Shown one piece after another: positions 1 through 4,850 of a stretch of 13,607 nt of DNA. The stretch is from Lachnospiraceae bacterium. GTDB lineage: Bacteria > Bacillota > Clostridia > Lachnospirales > Lachnospiraceae. Every line of letters starts with the position of its first letter. Within the stretch, counting starts at the first letter, position 1. The translations under genes and the position numbers were made by a program. Under the pieces are notes generated by a model. It searched no databases and was not told the DNA's origin. It saw nothing but the letters and a program-made list of their open reading frames with translations. The DNA lies in the NCBI GenBank assembly GCA_021200345.1, contig JAJQGR010000066.1, forward strand, positions 1 to 13,607, given 5' to 3'.

Positions 1-84
1 TTCCAGATGCTGCTGTTTGTGGGGATATTGGTGCTGGTGCTCTACGGCTGTGTGGTGGCCGTGGCGCAGAATATTTATTTTTGA
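1..84 (+). CDS. C-terminus of an integral membrane protein, probably TadC/GspF-like (partial)
   Basis: Reading frame 1 is open from the window edge to a TGA at 82-84 and encodes the last 27 residues of a protein. Almost all are hydrophobic (FQMLLFVGILVLVLYG... ending QNIYF), as expected for a final transmembrane helix with a very short tail. The gene directly downstream is a Flp-like pilin, followed by TadE-like and CpaB-like genes. In Tad loci the inner-membrane platform proteins TadB/TadC (type II secretion F family) often precede such genes and end in a transmembrane helix, so TadC is the best guess. That identity is inferred from position only, because too little sequence is present to see a domain. 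Confidence 0.5.
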   Translation, partial: FQMLLFVGILVLVLYGCVVAVAQNIYF

Positions 85-108
85 TGAAAGAAAAGGAGAG
101 AGAAGAGC

Positions 109-327
109 ATGAGAGAACTGGTGAAAAAGGCAAAAGTATGGATGGCGACGGCGGATGCCGGAGACAAGGCCATTGTGGTGGAGGTAGGGCTGGCGGTCAT
201 CGCTGTGGTCCTTCTGGTGGTGTTTCGGACTGCCATGACAACGCTGATCAACGATGTGATCAGCTCCATGAGCGAACAGATTAAGAGTATTCTGACGTCA
301 GGGGTGGGAAACGGTGTTGTGGAATAA
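109..327 (+). CDS. Flp/Tad-like type IVb pilin subunit
   Basis: This 72-residue protein has the layout of a Flp pilin: a short charged N-terminal leader, one hydrophobic helix (about residues 21-40) and a short polar tail. Residues 22-28 (AIVVEVG) resemble the Flp signature XXXXE[YF]G, with the conserved glutamate five residues after a possible cleavage point at K21. In family members this E5 and the leader are recognised by the TadV/CpaA prepilin peptidase, and the helix packs into the fibre core. The residue before the predicted cut is Lys rather than the usual Gly, and Val replaces the usual Tyr/Phe after Glu. AAGGAG at 93-98 supports the ATG at 109. The gene overlaps the next by 14 bases. 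A TadE-like minor pilin is the main alternative. Confidence 0.6.
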   Translation: MRELVKKAKVWMATADAGDKAIVVEVGLAVIAVVLLVVFRTAMTTLINDVISSMSEQIKSILTSGVGNGVVE

Positions 328-718
328 GCTGTTTTTAAAAGACGGGGGTTTTGTATATCGGCTTTTGCCTGTATTGATCAGCCTGAGCATGGTAGCTGTC
401 CTTGTGGTGGTATCGGCGGGGTTTTTCCGTGCCTTTGGGCAGCGGGACGCCGTCAGCCAGCTTACCAGGGAATATTTGCTGATTATGGAAACAGAAGGAT
501 ATCTGTCGCAGGCCAGACAGGAGGCCTTTGTCTCCTCCCTGGAGGAGACAGGGCTTGAGCAGATCAGCCTGGAAGGAACGACCTGCCTGCCGGCGGAATA
601 TGGCAGCAGGATTGCTCTGTGCGTCAGCGGAATTCTGCCCCAGACAATTTTGGGGCAGACAACTGCTGCCTGGGAGCTGCCGGTGACAGTCAGACTGTAT
701 TCCACGGCAAAACAGTGA
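314..718 (+). CDS. TadE/TadF-like pseudopilin, single-span membrane protein
   Basis: This 134-residue protein has a short positively charged N-terminus, one strong transmembrane helix at about residues 15-38 and an extracytoplasmic domain of about 95 residues with two cysteines. That is the architecture of the TadE/TadF minor pseudopilins, or of DUF4320-type proteins in clostridial Tad loci. I see no diagnostic motif beyond this layout and the neighbourhood. The start is GTG at 314, inside the end of the pilin gene. It is preceded by a purine-rich AGGGGTGGG ribosome binding site, and the overlap suggests translational coupling to the pilin. The product probably helps initiate or stabilise the pilus at the membrane. 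The TadE/F assignment is inferred. Confidence 0.55.
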   Translation: MLWNKLFLKDGGFVYRLLPVLISLSMVAVLVVVSAGFFRAFGQRDAVSQLTREYLLIMETEGYLSQARQEAFVSSLEETGLEQISLEGTTCLPAEYGSRIALCVSGILPQTILGQTTAAWELPVTVRLYSTAKQ

Positions 719-727
719 GGGCAGAGT

Positions 728-1270
728 ATGAAAAAGAAGGATCAGGGACTGCTGCACTATGTTTTTGCGCTGATGCTGATTTCCTGGGCAATCACGGCCA
801 TGCTCTGTTTTGTCATGCTGCTTCGGGCGCAGCGGCTGAAAGGATATCTGGAGGACTGCATGACACAGGCGGGGCTGGCGGCGCTGCTGATAGAGCCATA
901 CACCTATGGCAGGAGCGGCGAGCTGATCTTTCCTGATCCGGCCAGGGTGGAGGAGGTTTTCTGGCAGTATCTTCAGGATGGACTGGGAACGGAAGAAAAC
1001 CAGGCCGCGGCCGGAATAGGGGGAGATGTTACGCTGGCGGATTTTATCGTCTATGAAATGACGGCGGCAGGAATCAGAGAATATGAGCGTCAGGAGGATG
1101 GAACGTATCTGGAAACCGTTCATCCATTGGGGGAAACGGTATACGCGCCGGATGGGACACAGGTCATTTCCGGCACCATTTATTCGAAAATCCGTTTACC
1201 GGTCAGAGTGTGGGGAAACCGGACAGTGGAAGTTGAGCGGCAGCATTGTGTGGATATTGTAAGAAACTGA
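728..1270 (+). CDS. Second TadE/TadF-like pseudopilin, single-span membrane protein
   Basis: This 180-residue protein starts with the basic segment MKKK, followed by a transmembrane helix at about residues 11-33 and a roughly 145-residue soluble domain predicted to lie outside the membrane. It resembles the upstream 134-residue protein in layout but not clearly in sequence. TadE-like proteins often occur as two or three consecutive genes in Tad loci, each with an N-terminal helix that becomes part of the assembly. The ATG at 728 follows the upstream stop by nine bases and has a GAGGG ribosome binding site. The C-terminal part (about residues 130-178) is rich in alternating hydrophobic residues (TIYSKIRLPVRVW), suggesting beta strands. 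Function is inferred from context. Confidence 0.5.
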   Translation: MKKKDQGLLHYVFALMLISWAITAMLCFVMLLRAQRLKGYLEDCMTQAGLAALLIEPYTYGRSGELIFPDPARVEEVFWQYLQDGLGTEENQAAAGIGGDVTLADFIVYEMTAAGIREYERQEDGTYLETVHPLGETVYAPDGTQVISGTIYSKIRLPVRVWGNRTVEVERQHCVDIVRN

Positions 1271-1337
1271 TTCAGGATATGGCCTGGGCGGCGGTGTGCC
1301 GGGGCAAAATCCGGTGAAGTTTTATGGGAGGGTTGAA

Positions 1338-1982
1338 ATGAAAGACAGAAAAAGGATATGGATCGGGACGGTCAGCATTGTGCTGGCAATCGTAGTGTTT
1401 ATTGCCATTTTGCGGATTCAGATGGCCGGACAGGAGGAGGTTGTTTATGAGAATGTGGTGACAGCCAGGCAAAAGATCCCGGAGAATACGAAGCTGGCAG
1501 AAAGCAATATGGGTGTTCTTCTTCAGATCCGGCAGGTGCCGGAAGAGTATGTGCCGCAGGCGGCCCTTTCTTCGCTGGAGGGACTGGAGGGCTGCGTGAT
1601 CACCGCGGAGCTTTCCGCCGGGAGTATCCTGACTCAGAACGCCGTGCAGTCCGTTCCGGAGATCTACGGCGACTATGGAGAGTTATTCTGGGTCAGCGTG
1701 TCAGCGGATCAGCTGACGCAGGCGGTGGCGGGAACTCTGAGGGCAGGGGACGTGATTGACCTGTATTGTGTGGAAAATGGGGTGGAAGGTGTTTTTTGCA
1801 GCCTGCTTCAGGGAAATGTCCGGGTGGAAAAAGTGCTGACAAAGAGCGGGGAGCAGATCGAAAACGGGGATGAGATTTCTCTGGCTCAGCTGTTTGTCAT
1901 TCCTATGGAACGGGCGGATATCCCGCTGTTTTACGAGGCCTTGTATTCTGGCAGTCTGATGATTGCCAGAAGCGGTGAGTAG
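1338..1982 (+). CDS. CpaB/RcpC-like SAF-domain protein of the pilus locus
   Basis: The protein is 214 residues from the ATG at 1338, chosen because GGGAGGG lies just upstream; the frame is open further back to 1296 without a comparable site. Residues 8-27 form one membrane anchor. Residues 38-104 look like an SAF domain (VVTARQKIPENTKLAESNM, then a glycine-rich second half ending in a leucine-threonine strand). Residues 135-144 (RAGDVIDLYC) match the CpaB/RcpC-type GD-h-D-h segment. In Tad systems CpaB/RcpC is an envelope protein that supports assembly or gating of the secretion channel. A Gram-positive bacterium has no outer-membrane secretin, so its role here would be at the membrane-cell wall interface. 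The stop overlaps the next gene's start by eight bases. Confidence 0.7.
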   Translation: MKDRKRIWIGTVSIVLAIVVFIAILRIQMAGQEEVVYENVVTARQKIPENTKLAESNMGVLLQIRQVPEEYVPQAALSSLEGLEGCVITAELSAGSILTQNAVQSVPEIYGDYGELFWVSVSADQLTQAVAGTLRAGDVIDLYCVENGVEGVFCSLLQGNVRVEKVLTKSGEQIENGDEISLAQLFVIPMERADIPLFYEALYSGSLMIARSGE

Positions 1983-3120
1983 AGCGGGATGCCTGCGCTG
2001 GATATGCTGCTTTTGCTGCCTGCTCTGGCTTTGCGGCATGGAGGCGGAGGCGTCCTCTTTGTCTGAATATACGAAGTATCCGGGGGTCAGTTTGAGCCCT
2101 GACGGGAAGGCCTTTACTACTGACGCGTGGGTCAGAACCTACGAACAGTTTCCTGTTGGTTATACGGTATACACAGGAGAGGGTGCAGGCAGTCAGCCAC
2201 AGACAGGAGAGCATGTTTATACAGCGGTAAATGTGAGCAATATCCGTATTTCGAAGTGGGTGGTGACCTGGCAGGCTTCTTATTGCATTCATCCTTATTA
2301 TCATATCAATGATTACCATGGACTGAACTGTTCTGATACCATCTGTTACAGCAGGTATCCGCAGGGCTGGACGGGATACTGTGCGGACTGCGGGGAAAAG
2401 GTGACAGACAGTTTGACATACATGAACAGTGCCACCGCCAGAGGGCTTCGCTCTATCCCGGGGCTGGCGGATTATTATTATCTTTGTCCCTGGTGCGGCG
2501 GGCTGGAACAGGGGGTGCCCTACTTGCATACCTGCAAAAGAATCTCCGCTAACGGGTATTATGTCAGCTATCAGGCCAACGCGCCGGCGGGGACCAGAGT
2601 TTCCGGGACCATGGCTGTTACCGGCCACATGTATGGCAATGCTCCGGCTTATGAAGGAAAGGATGCCGCTCAGGCGGGGTTCGGGTCTGTCAGCCTTCGT
2701 CAGAATGCCTATGTCTGCCTGGGCTATGAATTTGCGGGATGGAACACAAAAGCGGACGGAAGCGGGATTTCCTATGAGGATGGAGCCGATGTGCTTAATC
2801 TGACATCGGTAAACGGAGCTACCGTGACGCTGTATGCCCAGTGGAACCAAAAGGCAAGCCGGGTGAATGTCGATCTGGCAGGAGGCACCCTGGCGGGACA
2901 AAGCAGCCTGAGTGCCCTGGGCAGAGCGGGAGAAACGTTTCGGATATCCACAGAGCAGATTGAGCCGCCCCAGGGGTATCTGATCAGCTTTGAGACCAAC
3001 GGGGGAGCCGAAGCCCCGTCAATCAGGACGCAAAAAAATTTCAGGGTTGGGATACCTCCGGCGTACTCTATGGCAGCATGCGGCAGGATACGTATTATTT
3101 TGGAAATATACCGGACGTGA
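1975..3120 (+). CDS. Secreted InlB-B/Flg_new repeat protein, N-terminal part (frameshifted)
   Basis: A 381-residue product from a GTG at 1975; a TTG at 1963 is possible, but the GTG gives a compact signal peptide. Residues 1-26 are a Cys-rich hydrophobic signal sequence ending EAEA, with cleavage expected near residue 26. Residues 136-164 hold two CxxC pairs (CADC and CPWC) resembling a zinc ribbon. Residues 250-290 are a clear Listeria-Bacteroides (Flg_new/InlB B-type) repeat: GYEFAGW followed by NTKADGSG and ending LYAQW. A second repeat begins around residue 330 but is broken at the A7-TTT tract at 3032-3041. After it the frame becomes unrelated and stops at 3120. Reading shifts by -1 into the next entry, restoring FQGWDTSG. 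Such repeats are common in surface proteins, and the locus suggests an adhesin carried by or co-assembled with the pilus. Confidence 0.7.
   Translation: MSRAGCLRWICCFCCLLWLCGMEAEASSLSEYTKYPGVSLSPDGKAFTTDAWVRTYEQFPVGYTVYTGEGAGSQPQTGEHVYTAVNVSNIRISKWVVTWQASYCIHPYYHINDYHGLNCSDTICYSRYPQGWTGYCADCGEKVTDSLTYMNSATARGLRSIPGLADYYYLCPWCGGLEQGVPYLHTCKRISANGYYVSYQANAPAGTRVSGTMAVTGHMYGNAPAYEGKDAAQAGFGSVSLRQNAYVCLGYEFAGWNTKADGSGISYEDGADVLNLTSVNGATVTLYAQWNQKASRVNVDLAGGTLAGQSSLSALGRAGETFRISTEQIEPPQGYLISFETNGGAEAPSIRTQKNFRVGIPPAYSMAACGRIRIILEIYRT
3032..3042 (+). other. -1 frameshift site: A7-TTT-C tract joining two halves of the repeat protein
   Basis: Seven A's (3032-3038) are followed by TTTC. In the upstream frame the codons are CAA AAA AAT TTC. 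Two overlapping X-XXY-YYZ heptamers are present: A AAA AAT (3033-3039) and A AAT TTC (3036-3042). A one-base backward slip at the second gives AAA TTT CAG GGT TGG, restoring the repeat signature FQGW, and the frame then stays open to 4331. The joined product would be 785 residues. The same result would come from one extra A in the run, so three causes are possible: a sequencing or assembly indel, a real or phase-variable mutation, or programmed slippage. I see no strong downstream pseudoknot by eye. Confidence 0.75.
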
Positions 3121-4331
3121 CGGATCAGATCAGGGCCTTATATGAGGATGGGACTGTGATTCTTCCGGACTGTCAACGATCCGGTTATGGATTTGCGGGC
3201 TGGTATTTCGATGGGGCGTTTACAGAATTTGCGGGATATGCGGGAAGTGAACTCTTGATCCAAAAGGATACCAGACTGTATGCGAGATGGCTTTCGCTGT
3301 CGCTTTCTTCCACTGAGAATTACCAGGTGCTTGGGGGCAGCGGGGCAGTGGACCTGGTCCTGAGCGAACCGGATCCCATTGAAAAATGGTATCAGATCTG
3401 TCAGTCGCTGGACGGGGAGAGCTGGAGGCCTCTGTTTACAGAGCTGACAAAACAGGAAAATCATCCCGGCCAGGCAGCTCTGGATATGGCGCCGCCCGCA
3501 AGGGTGTCAGGCTTTCGCATGGCGGTGACAGCGGAAAGGAAAATGCAGGTTTCCTGGCAGGCGCCTCAGGATCAGGGCACGGTATATTATCACCAGGCGG
3601 AATCCTACAGAAAATCCGGGGAGGAATATCTTTTGCTGTGCCGGTCCAATATCACGGAAAATCTGCTGGTAAGCGGTGTGGCGGGATACTATTATTATCA
3701 GGATGGAAGCGCTGCGGGAAACATTTCCGGAGATGAAATCTATACTGTGGAACAGACTGCGCTTGTAGAGATTGGAACCGGGGATACCTGGCTGCATATC
3801 GCCGCGGTGGATGTGGCCGGCAACATTGGGGAAACCTCTCATATCCGCATCCCGGCAAGAGATTCCGGACAGGAGGATTCCGGACCGGAACCGGGGGCTG
3901 AGCAGGATCCGGACCCTGAGACTCACCCGGAGGGCGGCGGGGAGAATGAGGAGGAAATAGAGATAGACCTGACTTTGTATGCCGAAATCAGTCACAGCAG
4001 AGCCGGATATGAGGGAGATTTTAAATCCGGAGAAGGGGGAGTGCTGCATTTTCTGGCGGGCGGTTACGCGCAGAGAGTGGAAGTGATTTTTCCTTCTGAA
4101 TTTACCTCGCTCTTCCCGGAATTAAACGTGGTCTTTTCCTACAGTGAGCCCAGCCTGATCCGGGAGGAAGATATCGGTTTTTCTGTGCCTCTGTATACCG
4201 CCCCCGGTGTTTATGAGGTTACGGTAAGGGCATACAGGGATGATCTGGAAGCGGAGGTGTATCCGATGCTGATTGTAGTGGAGGAGAGTGTGCTGGATGA
4301 GCTTCGCACCAGGATCAGGAATAATCTTTGA
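3078..4331 (+). CDS. Secreted repeat protein, C-terminal part (continues after the -1 frameshift)
   Basis: This frame is open from 2994 (after a TGA at 2991-2993). The first ATG, at 3078, has no ribosome binding site, so it is most likely read through the frameshift at 3032-3042 rather than initiated independently. It completes one Flg_new repeat (FQGWDTSG) and holds another (GYGFAGWYFDG ... LYARW, about 3183-3288). A beta-rich region containing VSWQAPQDQG (about 3548-3577) suggests a fibronectin-III or Ig-like fold. About 3864-3963 encodes an acidic Pro/Gly/Glu-rich linker, followed by a further beta-rich C-terminal domain (EVTVRAYRDDLEAEVYPMLIVVEE). No LPXTG motif or C-terminal membrane anchor is visible, so attachment would need the pilus or non-covalent binding. 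The end overlaps the peptidase-like gene by 35 bases. The product class is well supported; the specific ligand is unknown. Confidence 0.65.
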   Translation: MRQDTYYFGNIPDVTDQIRALYEDGTVILPDCQRSGYGFAGWYFDGAFTEFAGYAGSELLIQKDTRLYARWLSLSLSSTENYQVLGGSGAVDLVLSEPDPIEKWYQICQSLDGESWRPLFTELTKQENHPGQAALDMAPPARVSGFRMAVTAERKMQVSWQAPQDQGTVYYHQAESYRKSGEEYLLLCRSNITENLLVSGVAGYYYYQDGSAAGNISGDEIYTVEQTALVEIGTGDTWLHIAAVDVAGNIGETSHIRIPARDSGQEDSGPEPGAEQDPDPETHPEGGGENEEEIEIDLTLYAEISHSRAGYEGDFKSGEGGVLHFLAGGYAQRVEVIFPSEFTSLFPELNVVFSYSEPSLIREEDIGFSVPLYTAPGVYEVTVRAYRDDLEAEVYPMLIVVEESVLDELRTRIRNNL

Positions 4332-4779
4332 CCTGTGGTTTTATGTTTATCTGTGCTGGGCGGCCTGGCAGGATCATAAACACAAGCTGGTTCTGCGGGG
4401 CACCCATTTGCTGGGATTTGGGGCTGTACTTTTGCGGGATCTGATGAACTGGCACCGGAGTCCGGGAAGCGGGCAAATACTGGTGCTGCTGGTGTGTCTG
4501 ACCTGCGAAGGCCTTTACCACCGCCTGCAGTTCTATGGCCTGGCGGACAGTCTGGTATTTGTCAACTGCTTCCTTTATGACTGGGGATGGACCGACGCGT
4601 TTTCCTGTTTTTTTGGGTTCTGGTGGATGAAAGCCTGCTCAGGATTTCTGTTTTTGCTCTTCCATGGGATTTGCCGCCGCAGACTGATAAGAAGGCTGGA
4701 AGAACCGGCGGCGTATATTCCCTGGATCCTTGGTGCTTTTGCCTTGACAAACGCTGTGCTGAGGGGATACAATGTGTAA
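4297..4779 (+). CDS. Prepilin-peptidase-like (A24, TadV/CpaA type) membrane protein
   Basis: This 160-residue protein is strongly hydrophobic, with five or six likely membrane segments. Type IV prepilin peptidases of family A24 use two aspartates: one after the first helix in a D-x(4-6)-h setting and one in GxGD. Here AWQDHKHKLV supplies D26 and FYGLADSLVF supplies D84 in GLAD, so both acidic residues are present but the second glycine is Ala. Near the C-terminus IPWILGAFAL (141-150) resembles the family's conserved (I)PFxPFLxxGA segment. The size matches short TadV/CpaA enzymes without the N-methyltransferase domain. The ATG at 4297 is chosen because GGAGGAGAG ends eight bases before it; a GTG at 4288 would overlap that site. 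It probably cleaves the leader of the Flp-like pilin at 109-327. Confidence 0.65.
   Translation: MSFAPGSGIIFDLWFYVYLCWAAWQDHKHKLVLRGTHLLGFGAVLLRDLMNWHRSPGSGQILVLLVCLTCEGLYHRLQFYGLADSLVFVNCFLYDWGWTDAFSCFFGFWWMKACSGFLFLLFHGICRRRLIRRLEEPAAYIPWILGAFALTNAVLRGYNV
4744..4773 (+). promoter_or_regulatory. Sigma-A-type promoter for valS
   Basis: TTGACA at 4744-4749 is followed after 18 bases by TACAAT at 4768-4773. Transcription would begin around 4780, just past the stop of the peptidase-like gene, giving a leader of about 70 bases before valS. The promoter therefore overlaps the coding sequence of the upstream gene. The leader is far too short for a T-box riboswitch and contains no T-box sequence. 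Confidence 0.7.
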
Positions 4780-4850
4780 TACTAGGGTCTGAAGATCACA
4801 CATTTATAAGCTGTATAGCATTACCAATTATCACACAGGAGATTAATCAT

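Noticed and set aside
335..1123. 262-codon minus-strand open frame
   Set aside because: Antisense to two well-supported pseudopilin genes, with no ribosome binding site or recognisable motif.
1963..1974. TTG start for the repeat protein
   Set aside because: It adds only four residues before the GTG at 1975 and gives a less compact signal peptide; neither start has a strong ribosome binding site.
1975..2052. Lipoprotein signal (LWLCG) in the repeat protein
   Set aside because: The residue before Cys is Leu, not Gly/Ala/Ser as in a lipobox; an ordinary signal peptide ending EAEA fits better.
1903..2901. 332-codon minus-strand open frame
   Set aside because: It lies opposite the repeat-protein gene, which has a signal peptide and recognisable repeats. 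The antisense product is Arg/Ser/Pro-rich with no domain.
4587..4850. valS read from an ATG at 4587 (976 residues)
   Set aside because: The extra N-terminus overlaps the peptidase-like gene, has no ValS similarity, and the ATG at 4851 has a CAGGAG site and a typical ValS N-terminus.
4780..4850. T-box riboswitch before valS
   Set aside because: The leader is about 70 bases and has no T-box sequence or specifier stem.
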